In this document: piece after piece, positions 41,055 to 50,447 of the stretch | How the letters are laid out: every line of letters begins with the position of its first letter | How positions within the stretch are numbered: the first letter of the stretch is position 1 | From: Pseudorhodoferax soli | GTDB taxonomy: Bacteria > Pseudomonadota > Gammaproteobacteria > Burkholderiales > Burkholderiaceae_C | DNA length: 64,000 nucleotides | Reading direction: 5' to 3' | Assembly: GCF_003337555.1 (NCBI RefSeq) | Contig: NZ_QPJK01000002.1 | Coordinates: 62,001-126,000 of the forward strand | Made by a program: the position numbers and the translations under genes | The notes under the pieces: model-generated | Databases searched by the model: none | What the model saw: only the letters and a program-made list of their open reading frames with translations | What the model was told of the DNA's origin: nothing

Positions 41055-42488
41055 CTAGCGCGGCACCAGTTCGAACTGCGCGATGCTCTCCACGTGCGCG
41101 GTGTGCGGGAACATGTTCACCGCGCCAGCTGCCACGCAGCGGTAGCCCGCCTTGTTGACCAGGATGCCCGCATCGCGTGCCAGCGTGGCGGGATTGCAGC
41201 TCACATACACGATGCGCTGGGGCGGCTGCCAGTCGGCGCGTTCAGGGCTCAGGCGCAGCTGTGCCAGGGCCTGGACCAGCGCATGCGCGCCTTCGCGCGG
41301 CGGATCGACCAGCCACTTCTGCGCCGTGCCATCGGCGACCAGTTGCTCTGGCGTCATCTCGAACAGGTTGCGCGCGGCAAAGCGCGTCGGCGCCAAGGGA
41401 CCATGGATGCCGCGCGTGGCCGCGTTGCGCTGGTAGTTGTCGCGCGAGCGGGCCACGAGCGCCTCGCTGCCCTCGATGCCGAGCACCTCGTGGGCCCGTG
41501 TCGCCAAGGGCAGGCTGAAGTTGCCGAGGCCGCAAAACCAGTCGATCACGCGTTCGGTTGCCTGCACATCGAGCAGGCTCAAGGCACGGTGGACGAGCAC
41601 GCGGTTGATGTGCGCGTTGACCTGCGTGAAGTCGGTGGGGCGGTAGGGCATCTCGATGCCGTATTCGGGCAGGCGGTAGCTGAGCTGCGGCCCGCCTTCG
41701 TCCAGCAGGTGCACGGTGTCCGGCCCCTTGGGCTGGAGCCACCATTGCACGCCGTGGGTGCTGGCGAACGCCCGCAGCTGCGCGAGGTCGCCCGCGCTGA
41801 GGGGCTCCATGTGGCGCAGGACCAGTGCGGTCACATCCGCACCCACCGCCAGTTCGATCTGCGGCAGCGTCTCGCGCGCGTCCATGGCGCCGATCAGGGC
41901 CCGCAAGGGCAGCAGCAAGGCGCTGACATGGGGCGGCAGCACGCGGCATTCGCGCATGTCGGCCACGTAGCGGCTCTTGCGCTCGTGGAAGCCGACGAGC
42001 ACCTCGCCCTTCTTGCGCACATAGCGCACCGACAGGCGGCCGCGGTCGCGGTAGCCCCAGGCCGGGCCTTCGATCGGGCGCAGCACACGCTCGGGCCGCA
42101 GCCGGCCCAGATGCCACAGGTTGTCTTCCAGCACGCGCTGCTTGACGGCCACCTGCGCCGCCACATGCAGGTGCTGCATCTTGCAGCCGCCGCAGGCACC
42201 CGCGTGCAGACCGAAATGCGGGCAGGCAGGTTGCACGCGCTGGGCAGACTCGCGCAGCACCGCCGTCAGGCTGGCATGCTCGAAATGGCTCTTCTTGCGG
42301 TGCACGTTGGCCAACACGCGCTCGGTCGGCAAGGCCCCTTCGATGAACACGACCTTGCCGTCCGGACGCCGTGCCACGCCCTGCGCTTCGAGGTCGACCG
42401 CGTGCACTTCCAGCCAGGGCGGCGGCGGGCTCGCATCGCTTGCGGTGTCGTGGGAGGCGGCCAAATCAGGGAGAGAAACATCGGACAT
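41055..42488 (-). CDS. rlmD: 23S rRNA (uracil-1939-C5)-methyltransferase RlmD
   Basis: This 477-residue enzyme methylates U1939 of 23S rRNA (formerly RumA). A TRAM RNA-binding domain (about 26-80) is followed by cysteines of the [4Fe-4S] site (C89, C99, C102 and one near 182), then the methyltransferase domain with the SAM loop [14 protein letters not shown] and the catalytic cysteine in [13 protein letters not shown]. It lies 41 bp downstream of rpoS on the same strand. Confidence 0.95.
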   Translation of the reverse strand: MSDVSLPDLAASHDTASDASPPPPWLEVHAVDLEAQGVARRPDGKVVFIEGALPTERVLANVHRKKSHFEHASLTAVLRESAQRVQPACPHFGLHAGACGGCKMQHLHVAAQVAVKQRVLEDNLWHLGRLRPERVLRPIEGPAWGYRDRGRLSVRYVRKKGEVLVGFHERKSRYVADMRECRVLPPHVSALLLPLRALIGAMDARETLPQIELAVGADVTALVLRHMEPLSAGDLAQLRAFASTHGVQWWLQPKGPDTVHLLDEGGPQLSYRLPEYGIEMPYRPTDFTQVNAHINRVLVHRALSLLDVQATERVIDWFCGLGNFSLPLATRAHEVLGIEGSEALVARSRDNYQRNAATRGIHGPLAPTRFAARNLFEMTPEQLVADGTAQKWLVDPPREGAHALVQALAQLRLSPERADWQPPQRIVYVSCNPATLARDAGILVNKAGYRCVAAGAVNMFPHTAHVESIAQFELVPR

Positions 42489-42529
42489 GGCCCGATTGTC
42501 TCAGGCCACCCCGCGCGGCCCGCACGCCG

Positions 42530-43507
42530 CTACAGCAGCGCGTCGCGGTCCACGCCGTTGCGCCCCAGGTGCTGCTTGAGCTTGCGCAGCGCCTCGTTCT
42601 GGATCTGGCGCACGCGCTCGCGCGTGAGGCTCAGGCGTTCGCTCAGCGTGTCCAGGGTTTCCGGTTCGCGGTCGTGCAGGCCAAAGCGGCCATCCAACAC
42701 CTCGCGCTCACGCGCCGAGAGGGCGCCGATCCAGGTCTCCAGCAATTCTTCGACCTCATGAGAATGGGTGAGGCTGGAGGGGTCGGGCGCCTGGTCGTCG
42801 GTCAAGGTGTCGGCCAGGGTGCCGCTCTCCTCCGTGCGGTCCAGCGAGGCATCGAGCGAGCGCGGCGTCTCGGCCAGCGCCAGCAGGTCGGCGACCTCCT
42901 GCACGTCGCGGCCCAGCAGCGAGGCCACGTCGTCCACGCGCACGCCGTCGGGGCGCAGCGCCTGGAAGGCCGGATCGTTCTCGAGCGAGCGCCGCGCCCG
43001 CAGCACCTGCTGCAGTTCGCGCACCACGTGCACCGGCAGGCGGATCACGCGGCCCTGGTTCATCACGGCGCGTTCGACCGACTGGCGGATCCACCAGGTG
43101 GCGTACGTCGAGAAGCGAAAGCCGCGCTCGGGCTCGAACTTGTCGATGGCGTGCATGAGCCCGAGATTGCCCTCTTCGATCAGGTCGCTCATGGGCACAC
43201 CGCGGCCCAGGTAGTTCTTGGCGATGCTGACGACCAGGCGCAGGTTGTGCTCGATCATGGCCTGGCGGGCTTCGAAGTCGCCGGCCCGCGCGCGTGTCGC
43301 GGTGTCGAACTCCTCCTGCGGTGTGAACAGCGCCGTGCGCCGCACGTCACGCAGGTACATGGTCAGGATGTCGCTGGATTCGCCGTCGAGCGGCACATCG
43401 TCCAGCAAGGCCGCCCGCTCGCTGGAGGGCGGCGCCTGCGGCTCGGAAGAAGGCGCCTTCAACGCATCCGGCTCGGGGACTGGGCTGGATGCGTTGCGCT
43501 TCTTCAT
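42530..43507 (-). CDS. rpoS: Stationary-phase sigma factor RpoS
   Basis: This 325-residue sigma factor directs transcription of general-stress genes. Regions 1.2 to 4.2 are visible: [21 protein letters not shown], the region 2 core [22 protein letters not shown] and [17 protein letters not shown], and the region 4 helix-turn-helix [20 protein letters not shown]. It follows the nlpD-type gene by 1 bp; in E. coli a main rpoS promoter lies inside nlpD, so the same should be checked here. Confidence 0.96.
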   Translation of the reverse strand: MKKRNASSPVPEPDALKAPSSEPQAPPSSERAALLDDVPLDGESSDILTMYLRDVRRTALFTPQEEFDTATRARAGDFEARQAMIEHNLRLVVSIAKNYLGRGVPMSDLIEEGNLGLMHAIDKFEPERGFRFSTYATWWIRQSVERAVMNQGRVIRLPVHVVRELQQVLRARRSLENDPAFQALRPDGVRVDDVASLLGRDVQEVADLLALAETPRSLDASLDRTEESGTLADTLTDDQAPDPSSLTHSHEVEELLETWIGALSAREREVLDGRFGLHDREPETLDTLSERLSLTRERVRQIQNEALRKLKQHLGRNGVDRDALL

Positions 43508-43508
43508 G

Positions 43509-44423
43509 TCACGGGGCCGGGCGCGGTGGCAGGTACTTGAGCGGATCGACCGGCCGCCCCTGGCGCCGGATCTCGAAGTGCAGCTTGACGCGGTCGGCGT
43601 CGCTGTTGCCCATCTCGGCCACCTTCTGGCCCTTGCGCACGGTCTGGTCTTCCTTGACGAGCAGCGACTGGTTGTGGGCGTAGGCCGTCAGGTAAGTGTT
43701 GTTGTGCTTGAGGATGATGAGGTTGCCGTAGCCACGCAGGCCCGCACCGGCGTAGACCACCTTGCCGTCGGCCGCGGCCAGCACGGCATCGCCAGCCTTG
43801 CCGGCCAAGTCCACGCCCTTGTTCTTGGCCTCGTCGAAGCCGCCGATCAGACCGCCCGACGCCGGCCAGATGAAGGCCATGTCTTCACTACCGCCCATGG
43901 CGGCCACCGCCGGCGGAGCTGCAGCTGGTGGCGGCGTGGGCTCGGCGGCCGGTGCGGCAGCCGCACTCGCAGCAGGCCGCGGTGCGCTGGCCGACCCGGC
44001 CGGAGCCAGGGGTGTGGCCTGCGCGCTGCTGGACGGTGCCACGGGCCGCGTGACCACGCCGCTCTCCGCCACATGCGCGCCTGGCGGCACCACGCGGAAG
44101 ACCTGGCCCACCTCGATCAGGTTCGGGTTCTCGATGCTGTTCCAGCGCACGATGTCGCGCCAGTTCTGGCCCGTGTCCAGGCCAATGCGGATCAGCGTGT
44201 CGCCAGGCTTGACCGTGTAGTAGCCCGGCTTGCCCGCATTCGGGTCCACCGGCTTGGCCGGCGTCTCTGCCGGCACCGCCGCGATCTGCTCACCCGAGCT
44301 GGTTCCACGGTTTTCCACCGGTGCACCCCGCACGGGCACATTGCGGCTCGCGCACGCACCCAGGGCCAACGCCACCATCAGCGCTACCACCCCGTGCCAT
44401 CGCCGCCCTTCGCCCAACACCAT
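43509..44423 (-). CDS. nlpD: NlpD-type LysM / M23 peptidase lipoprotein
   Basis: This 304-residue lipoprotein has a signal peptide with lipobox ALGAC, a LysM peptidoglycan-binding domain ([20 protein letters not shown], about 75-120) and a C-terminal M23 domain (about 195-300). As in E. coli NlpD, zinc-binding residues look incomplete: the usual HxxxD is replaced by [13 protein letters not shown], while the later LTAYAHNQ keeps a histidine. It may therefore activate the amidase AmiC rather than cut the wall itself. The ATG at 44423 has CGGAG upstream; the TTG at 44444 is less likely. Confidence 0.92.
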   Translation of the reverse strand: MVLGEGRRWHGVVALMVALALGACASRNVPVRGAPVENRGTSSGEQIAAVPAETPAKPVDPNAGKPGYYTVKPGDTLIRIGLDTGQNWRDIVRWNSIENPNLIEVGQVFRVVPPGAHVAESGVVTRPVAPSSSAQATPLAPAGSASAPRPAASAAAAPAAEPTPPPAAAPPAVAAMGGSEDMAFIWPASGGLIGGFDEAKNKGVDLAGKAGDAVLAAADGKVVYAGAGLRGYGNLIILKHNNTYLTAYAHNQSLLVKEDQTVRKGQKVAEMGNSDADRVKLHFEIRRQGRPVDPLKYLPPRPAP

Positions 44424-44436
44424 GTACGCACTCCGT

Positions 44437-45204
44437 TTAAGCAACGCCGGATTTTAAAGGCACGAAATGCACCGCCTCGAGCAGCTGCTGGCGCAGCCCC
44501 TGGGCCGTGCGGTCGATCACCACCAATGCCTGCTGCCCACCCTGCCCCGCCACCGGCGCGACCAGGCGCGCGCCGACGGCCAACTGGTCCAGCCAGGCCT
44601 GGGGCACGGCCTCGCCGCCGGCCGCGGCGATGATGGCTGCGTAAGGTGCGCCCTTGGCGTAACCGGCCATGCCGTCGCCGAACAGCAGGTGCACATTGGG
44701 CAGCCGGAACGGGCGCAGGTTCTCACGCGCCTTCTCGTGCAGCCCGCGCAGGCGCTCGATGCTGTAGACCTCGCGCGCCAGCAGCGAGAGCACGGCCGCC
44801 TGGTAGCCGCAGCCCGTGCCGATCTCCAGCACGCGCGCAAGTTTGCCGTCGCGCGCGAGCTCTGCACCCAGCAGCAGTTCGCACATGCGCGCCACCACGT
44901 TGGGCTTGGAGATGGTCTGGTTCAGGCCGATCGGCAGGCTGGTGTCTTCGTACGCCTGGGCCACGAGCGCGCTGTCGATGAAGCGGTCGCGCTCGACCGT
45001 GCCCATGGCGGCCAACACCGCGGCCGACTGCACGCCGCTCGCCGCGAGCCGCCGCACCATGCGCTGGCGCATGGCGCTGAAATCGGCGCGGGCCGACACG
45101 GAAGCCGCCACTGGCGGCAAGGCTGCCCGTGGCCGTGCGGGCGCAGCCGCGGCAGGTGCCGGGCCGTTGTTCAGACGTGCGGGAAAGCTCGGGCGCGTAC
45201 CCAT
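44437..45204 (-). CDS. pcm: Protein-L-isoaspartate O-methyltransferase
   Basis: This 255-residue enzyme methylates isoaspartyl residues of aged proteins as the first step of their repair. The catalytic domain (from about residue 45) has the motif I VLEIGTGCGYQAAVLS and a DRFIDSALVAQAYEDTSLPIG substrate region. Compared with E. coli Pcm (208 residues) it carries a proline/alanine-rich N-terminal extension of about 40 residues. The ATG at 45204 shares a base with the surE stop (GTGATG); a GTG directly upstream is an alternative. Confidence 0.94.
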   Translation of the reverse strand: MGTRPSFPARLNNGPAPAAAAPARPRAALPPVAASVSARADFSAMRQRMVRRLAASGVQSAAVLAAMGTVERDRFIDSALVAQAYEDTSLPIGLNQTISKPNVVARMCELLLGAELARDGKLARVLEIGTGCGYQAAVLSLLAREVYSIERLRGLHEKARENLRPFRLPNVHLLFGDGMAGYAKGAPYAAIIAAAGGEAVPQAWLDQLAVGARLVAPVAGQGGQQALVVIDRTAQGLRQQLLEAVHFVPLKSGVA

Positions 45205-45980
45205 CACGCCGCAGGACGCGATCCGCCCGACACGCCCGCAAGCAGATCCGTCCAGTGCGCCAGGCGCGGGTGGTCCGTCAGATCCACCTGCAAGGGTGTG
45301 ATCGACACATGGCCCTGGGCCGTGGCGTGGAAATCCGTGCCATCGGCGCCGTCCTTGGCCGCGCCGGCGCCACCGATCCAGTACATGGTTTCGCCGCGCG
45401 GGCTGTCCATGGTGATCACGCGCTCAGCCGCATGACGCCGGCCGAGACGGCAGACCTTCGCCGGCTTGAGCTGTTCCAGCGGCAGGTTGGGAATGTTCAC
45501 GTTGAGCAGCCAGGGCGCATCGCCCACGGCATGCCGCTGCATCAGTTGCAACACCAGCGCGCGGGCCGTGGCGCCGGCGGCGTCCAGGTGCTGCCAACCC
45601 TTCTCTGTCTGCGAGAACGCCACCGCCGGCACGCCGAACAGGTAGGCCTCCATGGCCGCGCCGACCGTGCCGGAATAGATGGTGTCGTCGCCCATGTTGG
45701 CGCCGTTGTTGATGCCCGAGACCACGAGATCAGGCCGGTAGCCGAGCAGTCCGGTCAGCGCGATGTGCATGCAGTCGGCCGGCGTGCCATTGACATAGCG
45801 GAAGCCGTTGGCCCCCTGGTGCACGTAGAGCGGCGCGTTCAGCGTCAAGGCATTGGACTTGGCGCTGTTGTTCTGTTCTGGGGCGATCACCTCGACCTCG
45901 GCGACGTCCTTCAACGCCTCGTACAGCGCGGCGACACCGGGCGCCTGGTAACCATCGTCGTTGCAGATCAGGATCTTCAT
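45204..45980 (-). CDS. surE: 5'/3'-nucleotidase SurE
   Basis: This 258-residue metal-dependent phosphatase removes phosphate from nucleoside monophosphates in stress and stationary phase. Motifs are the N-terminal MKILICNDDGYQAPG with paired aspartates, NNSAKSNALTL and SGINNGANMGDDTIYSGTVGAAMEA. The ATG at 45980 fits the family and a promoter -10 23 bp upstream; a second ATG at 45986 would add two residues. It is the first gene of surE-pcm-nlpD-rpoS. Confidence 0.95.
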   Translation of the reverse strand: MKILICNDDGYQAPGVAALYEALKDVAEVEVIAPEQNNSAKSNALTLNAPLYVHQGANGFRYVNGTPADCMHIALTGLLGYRPDLVVSGINNGANMGDDTIYSGTVGAAMEAYLFGVPAVAFSQTEKGWQHLDAAGATARALVLQLMQRHAVGDAPWLLNVNIPNLPLEQLKPAKVCRLGRRHAAERVITMDSPRGETMYWIGGAGAAKDGADGTDFHATAQGHVSITPLQVDLTDHPRLAHWTDLLAGVSGGSRPAA

Positions 45981-46002
45981 GGGCATGGTTCGAAGTGCCG
46001 GC

Positions 46003-46008
46003 ATTGTA
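46003..46008 (-). promoter_or_regulatory. Putative -10 of the surE-pcm-nlpD-rpoS operon
   Basis: TACAAT on the minus strand (context CCCCTACAATGCCGGC) lies 23 bp upstream of surE, giving a very short leader. No consensus -35 is seen. The surrounding 18 bp are identical to the sequence upstream of ppsA. Confidence 0.45.
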
Positions 46009-46125
46009 GGGGCGCGATGCCCGGCGGCGCGGGCGTCGCCGGCGGGACAAAGCACCGCCCAGCCCGCCCGGGCAGCCACCTATCATGCGCCTCATCCGTC
46101 AAGGCTGTACCCAAGGAGACACGAG

Positions 46126-47121
46126 ATGCAGGCATGGTTGTGTGAGAACCCAGTGGGCGTGGACGCATTGGTCTGGAAGGAATTGCCGACGCCGCAGCCC
46201 GGCCCCGGCCAGGTGCTGGTGCGCATCCACGCGGCCAGCCTGAACTTCCCCGATCTGCTGATCGTGCAGAACAAGTACCAGATGAAGCCCGACCTGCCCT
46301 TTGTGCCGGGCTCCGAGTTCGCCGGCGTGGTCGAGGCCGTGGGCGAAGGCGTGCGCAATGTGGCGGTGGGCCAGAACGTCGCCTGCCTGGCCGGCACCGG
46401 CGGCTTCGGCACCCATGCGCTGGCGCAGGCCGCCACCTGCATGCCGCTACCGGCTGGCTTTCCGCACGTGGACGCGGCGGCCTTCATCATGATCTACGCC
46501 ACCTCGCACCATGCGCTGGTGGACCGCGCGCAACTGAAGGCCGGCGAGACCGTCCTGGTGCTCGGTGCGGCCGGCGGCGTGGGCACCTCGGCGATCCAGA
46601 TCGCCAAGGCCATGGGCGCGCGCGTCATCGCCGCCGCATCCAGCGAAGAGAAGTGCGCGCTGTGCCGCTCCCTCGGCGCGGATGCGACCATCAACTACAG
46701 CGAACACAAGCCTTCGGGCAGCTTGCGTGACGAGATCAAGAAGCTCACCGACGGCAAGGGCCCCGACGTGATCTACGACCCGGTGGGCGGCGAGTTCGCC
46801 GAGCCGGCCTTCCGCTCGATCGCCTGGCGCGGCCGCTACCTGGTGATCGGCTTCGCCGCGGGCCCGATCCCCTCGCTGCCGCTGAACCTGGCACTGCTCA
46901 AGGGCGCGTCCATCGTGGGGGTGTTCTGGGGCGGCTTCTCGCGCCAGGAGCCCAAGGCCAGCGCGGCAGCACTGGCCGAGCTGGCGCAGTGGTACGCCGA
47001 GGGCAAGATCAAGCCCGTCATCGACAGCACCATGCCGATGTCCGAACTGAAGGCCGCCTATGCCCACATGGGCTCGCGCGGCGTCAAGGGCAAGCTGGTG
47101 CTCGTGAACCCGGGAGCCTGA
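46126..47121 (+). CDS. NADPH:quinone oxidoreductase family protein (zinc-independent MDR)
   Basis: This 331-residue protein belongs to the quinone-oxidoreductase branch of the medium-chain dehydrogenase/reductase superfamily. An N-terminal GroES-like domain (AASLNFPDLLIVQNKYQ, PGSEFAGVVEAVG) is followed by a Rossmann fold with AAGGVGTSAIQIAKAMGARVIAA. No zinc-ligand set is present. The family reduces quinones or enoyl-CoA-type double bonds with NADPH; the substrate is open. AAGGAGA lies ahead of the ATG. It diverges from surE. Confidence 0.92.
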   Translation: MQAWLCENPVGVDALVWKELPTPQPGPGQVLVRIHAASLNFPDLLIVQNKYQMKPDLPFVPGSEFAGVVEAVGEGVRNVAVGQNVACLAGTGGFGTHALAQAATCMPLPAGFPHVDAAAFIMIYATSHHALVDRAQLKAGETVLVLGAAGGVGTSAIQIAKAMGARVIAAASSEEKCALCRSLGADATINYSEHKPSGSLRDEIKKLTDGKGPDVIYDPVGGEFAEPAFRSIAWRGRYLVIGFAAGPIPSLPLNLALLKGASIVGVFWGGFSRQEPKASAAALAELAQWYAEGKIKPVIDSTMPMSELKAAYAHMGSRGVKGKLVLVNPGA

Positions 47122-47180
47122 TCACCGTCCGGCTGTGCGAAGCTGCCAGCACCGCAGCTGCGGCGTGATCCGGTGGGCGC

Positions 47181-49712
47181 TCAGGACGGGCCCAGCCGGG
47201 CGCCGAAGGCCTCCGGCCGCAACGGCCGGTCGAACAGATAGCCCTGCGCGAAAGTGCACTGCAGGTGCTTCAGGCGCTGGGCGATCGCCTCGGTCTCCAC
47301 GCCCTCGGCGAGCACCGACAGGCCCAGGCTCTGCGCCAGCGAGATGATGCCGCGCACGATGGCGGCGTTGTCCGGTTCGTCGATCAAGTCGCAGACGAAG
47401 GAGCGGTCGATCTTGATCTTGTCGAACTTGAAGCGGCGCAGGTAGGCCAGGCTGGAATAGCCGGTGCCGAAATCGTCCATCGAGAGCTTGGTGCCGAGTG
47501 CCTTGAGGCGACGCAGCGTGGCCATGACCGCGTCGCCGTCGTGCAGCAGCACCGTTTCGGTCAGCTCCAGTTCGAGCCGGTCGGGCGGGATGCCGGACGC
47601 CACGAGCGCATCCTCCACCTGCTGCAGCACGACACCGCGCTGGAACTGCCGCGCGGAGAGGTTCACGGCCATCATCAGTTCAGTGTGGCCTGCGTCGTGC
47701 CATTGCCGCAGCTGCAGCGCCGCAGTTTTGAGCACCCAGCCGCCCAGCGCCTCGATCAAGCCGCAGTCCTCGGCGATCGGGATGAACAGGCCGGGCGGCA
47801 CGGCGCCGCGCTCGGGATCGTCCCAGCGGCACAGCGCCTCGGCGCCGACGATGCGGCCGCTGGCCAGGTGCACCAGCGGCTGGTACTCCAAGCGCAGCGC
47901 CTGGTTCTCGATCGCGCGGCGCAGCGAGGCCTCGATCTGCAGCCGGTCGATGGCCGCTTCGTTCATGAGCGCACTGGCGAACTGGTAGGCCGCCCGGCCC
48001 TTGCGCTTGGCTGCGAACATGGCGGCGTCGGCCCGGCCGAACAGCGTGTCGAAGTCGGTCCCGTCGCTGGGGAACATGGCGATGCCGGCAGAGACCGAGA
48101 CGCTCACCGGCAGGTCGCTCAACACCACGGGCTGGCCCAGCAGGTCCATCAGCGCGCGCACCGCATGGGCAGCCTCGGTCGTGCTGTGCACGCCGGACAG
48201 CAGCACCATGAACTCGTCGCCGCTCAAGCGGCCGACCATGGTGCGCTCGCGCGCCTGGCCCAGCAGGCGCGCGCCGATCTCGCGCAGCAGTTGGTCGCCC
48301 ACGCTGTGTCCCAACGAGTCGTTGAGCGTCTTGAAGTTGTCGACGTCGATGACGATCAAGGCCACGCGGTCGTTGCTGAGCTCGGCATGCTTGAGCGCCA
48401 GGCTGGCCTGCAACGTGGCCTGGGCGCGGTTGGGCAGCCCGGTGATCACGTCCTTGCTGGCGAGGTAGGCGATCTTCTCCTCGGCCGCCTTGCGCGAACT
48501 GAGGTCGGAGAAGGCCGCCACGTAGTGCGTGATCTCGTCCGTGCTGCGCTGGCGCAGCGCCGACAGGCTCAGCCATTGCGGGTACACCTCGCCATTGCGG
48601 CGCCGGTTCCAGATCTCGCCGCTCCAGCGGCCCTGCTCGGCCAGCACGGCCCACATCTGCGCGTAGAAGGCCTTGTCGTGCTGGCCGGAGGCCAGAACCC
48701 TGGGGTCGCGGCCCAACACCTCCTCGGCCTGGTAGCCCGTGATCTCGGAGAAGGCCGCGTTGACCATGATGATCCGGTTGTCCGCGTCGGTGATGATGAT
48801 GCCGTCGGTGCTCTGCTCCAGCACGCGGCCGGCCAGCTCCAGCTTGGTGGCCGCGATGCGCTGGTCGGTCACGTCGCGCCGCACCACGAGCAGATGCAGG
48901 CGCTGCCCGCGCCGGCCGAAGGTCGGCACGCGGATCACGTCGTAATAGCGCAGGTTGCCGTGGCCGTCGTCGTTGGCTTCCTGCACATGCGAGAGGCGAC
49001 CGGACTGCCAGGTCGCCTCTTCCGTGAGCGCACTGTGGTTCAGGTCGATGGCCGCCGGGCGGCTCGGTTCGACCACCTCCAGGCTGCTCGAACTGCGGCC
49101 CTCCTGCTCGGCCAGGCCCAGCACGGCGCGCGCAGTCGGGTTGGCAAGCAACCAGCGACCGTCGCCATCCTTGAGGTAGACCATGTCCGGCAAGTGGCGG
49201 AACACCGAGGTCAACAGCTTGTCACGGTCTCGCAGCAGCCTGTGCGACTCCGAATGGGCCGTGATGTCCAAGCCCAGGCACCAGCGCTGGCCGCCCTGCG
49301 CGGCCACGCCCTCGACCGAGGACCAGGCGATGCGCCGCTTGCCGTTGGCCTTGCTGGTCAGCGTCCATTCGAGCGCGCGGAAATGCGGGCCCTGCGTCAG
49401 GATGTCGGCCGTCTTGCGGGCCAGGTACAGGGGCTCGGGGTAGAGCAGCTGCAAGGCACCGGGATTGCCCACGATCTCGGCAGCGCTGTAGCCCGAGCAG
49501 CGCTCGCACTCGCGGTTCCAGTACAGAACGGGCAGCTCGGCGCCGAAGTCCACGCAGCACACCATGACGGGCAGGTGGTCGAACACCGCCACGAGCTCGG
49601 CCGGCATGCCTTGCACGCCTGGCGCTTCGGCGCCCTCGTCGAGGTAAAAGTGGTCCGCCGCCAACGCGCCTTCGATGGCATGTTCGTCCGACGGACTCCC
49701 GCTGCTGCTCAA
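47181..49712 (-). CDS. PAS-GGDEF-EAL cyclic-di-GMP protein
   Basis: This 843-residue cytoplasmic protein has no membrane segment. It contains three PAS-type sensor domains (about 40-150, 165-290 and 305-420), a GGDEF domain (about 430-590) and an EAL domain (about 600-840). The GGDEF signature reads SGDEF, so cyclase activity may be lost or altered. The EAL domain keeps AEALCRW, the NLSARQF asparagine, the LELTET glutamate, DDFGTGYSS and EGVET, and should hydrolyse cyclic di-GMP. The TTG at 49712 is taken as start because GGGAGAACAAGC stands before it; a TTG at 49772 also fits the frame. Confidence 0.9.
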   Translation of the reverse strand: MSSSGSPSDEHAIEGALAADHFYLDEGAEAPGVQGMPAELVAVFDHLPVMVCCVDFGAELPVLYWNRECERCSGYSAAEIVGNPGALQLLYPEPLYLARKTADILTQGPHFRALEWTLTSKANGKRRIAWSSVEGVAAQGGQRWCLGLDITAHSESHRLLRDRDKLLTSVFRHLPDMVYLKDGDGRWLLANPTARAVLGLAEQEGRSSSSLEVVEPSRPAAIDLNHSALTEEATWQSGRLSHVQEANDDGHGNLRYYDVIRVPTFGRRGQRLHLLVVRRDVTDQRIAATKLELAGRVLEQSTDGIIITDADNRIIMVNAAFSEITGYQAEEVLGRDPRVLASGQHDKAFYAQMWAVLAEQGRWSGEIWNRRRNGEVYPQWLSLSALRQRSTDEITHYVAAFSDLSSRKAAEEKIAYLASKDVITGLPNRAQATLQASLALKHAELSNDRVALIVIDVDNFKTLNDSLGHSVGDQLLREIGARLLGQARERTMVGRLSGDEFMVLLSGVHSTTEAAHAVRALMDLLGQPVVLSDLPVSVSVSAGIAMFPSDGTDFDTLFGRADAAMFAAKRKGRAAYQFASALMNEAAIDRLQIEASLRRAIENQALRLEYQPLVHLASGRIVGAEALCRWDDPERGAVPPGLFIPIAEDCGLIEALGGWVLKTAALQLRQWHDAGHTELMMAVNLSARQFQRGVVLQQVEDALVASGIPPDRLELELTETVLLHDGDAVMATLRRLKALGTKLSMDDFGTGYSSLAYLRRFKFDKIKIDRSFVCDLIDEPDNAAIVRGIISLAQSLGLSVLAEGVETEAIAQRLKHLQCTFAQGYLFDRPLRPEAFGARLGPS

Positions 49713-49866
49713 GCTTGTTCTCCCATGTGCCGGCTCGGCCGCGGCCGGTTGACCGCAGGACAGGCGACGCAACGGCGCACACTAGCACATCCGCGCGAGC
49801 CGCAGGCCAAGTCGACCCCGTACTGTTGCAAAAAATGCGCAGCTGTGCGACGCCGATTGCGCGCGG

Positions 49867-49900
49867 AAAAAAAAATGCCTGACCTCGGAAGGTCAGGCAT
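49867..49900 (-). terminator. Terminator of the original tRNA-His gene
   Basis: On the minus strand, the stem ATGCCTGACC / GGTCAGGCAT is followed by nine T residues, 44 nt after the 3' end of the tRNA-His fragment. It is host sequence left beside the attachment site. Confidence 0.9.
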
Positions 49901-49943
49901 CTGGCCGGTCAGCCTGCATCACGCAAGCTTCACGGCAATTCGG

Positions 49944-49993
49944 TGGGGTGACTGATGGGGCTCGAACCCACGACAACCAGAATCACAATCTGG
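49944..49993 (-). pseudogene. 3' half of tRNA-His (GTG anticodon), presumed attL
   Basis: The minus strand from 49993 to 49944 gives the anticodon arm CCAGA-TTGTGAT-TCTGG (anticodon GTG), variable loop, T-arm with GGTTCGAGCC, the acceptor strand CAGTCACC and an encoded CCA. The matching 5' half (expected GGTGACTG, D-arm) is missing: upstream sequence cannot pair with the acceptor strand. Because the 5' side points into the prophage, the simplest reading is that phage integration displaced the 5' half to the far end of the element, where a phage-carried 3' copy would restore the tRNA. Confidence 0.8.
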
Positions 49994-50113
49994 AGACACA
50001 ACCCGCATGCCTACTAACTGCGCGCATGGTACATGGGAATAACTGCTCAATTCCTAGGCGCCTGTCCATGCGCCGTCCTGGCCCTTCAATCCCATGGCCA
50101 AGAGGCCCAGAGC

Positions 50114-50350
50114 CTAGTCCGCAGCGGGCCGCAACCAGTGCACCCAGAGGCCCCGCATCCACGCAAAGGCGTACAGCACCGACACCGCGAAGATCCCCCA
50201 CTGCTCGGCCTTCCAACTGGCCCAGAACCAAAACGGCTGCCCGATGAGCCCGAAGATGCATGCCCACCGGCGCACGCGGTCGCGCCGCTCCTGTGAGCAC
50301 CACGCCGCCAGAGCGCCGAGGATGGGGATCGCGATCTGGTCGATGGGCAT
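50114..50350 (-). CDS. Small phage membrane protein
   Basis: This 78-residue protein has two or three hydrophobic stretches around the conserved-looking core LIGQPFWFWASWKAEQWGIF and ends in a short hydrophilic tail. Proteins of this pattern occur in other prophages and are annotated only as hypothetical. The ATG at 50350 is preceded by GAGAA. It is the gene closest to the attachment site and is separated from the PEP-CTERM gene by a terminator, so it needs its own promoter. Confidence 0.75.
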   Translation of the reverse strand: MPIDQIAIPILGALAAWCSQERRDRVRRWACIFGLIGQPFWFWASWKAEQWGIFAVSVLYAFAWMRGLWVHWLRPAAD

Positions 50351-50404
50351 GGATGGATTCTCAGTGTTCCATGCTGTCGCGCGGCAAGTTGACCACCGAG
50401 AAAT

Positions 50405-50428
50405 GAAAAAACCCGGCCTCGCCGGGTC
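50405..50428 (-). terminator. Terminator of the PEP-CTERM gene
   Basis: On the minus strand, the stem ACCCGGC / GCCGGGT with loop GAG is followed by TTTTTTC, 20 bp after the stop codon. Confidence 0.88.
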
Positions 50429-50447
50429 TTGGCTGTGAGCTGGTCGT

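Noticed and set aside
47265-49955. An 896-codon open frame on the plus strand
   Set aside because: It is the complement of the PAS-GGDEF-EAL gene, has histidine-, arginine- and glutamine-rich composition and no domain.
49994-50030. A D-arm completing the tRNA-His
   Set aside because: The sequence vaguely resembles a D-arm (GCAGTTAGTAGG) but the acceptor 5' strand cannot pair with CAGTCACC, and the spacing is wrong, so the gene is not intact.
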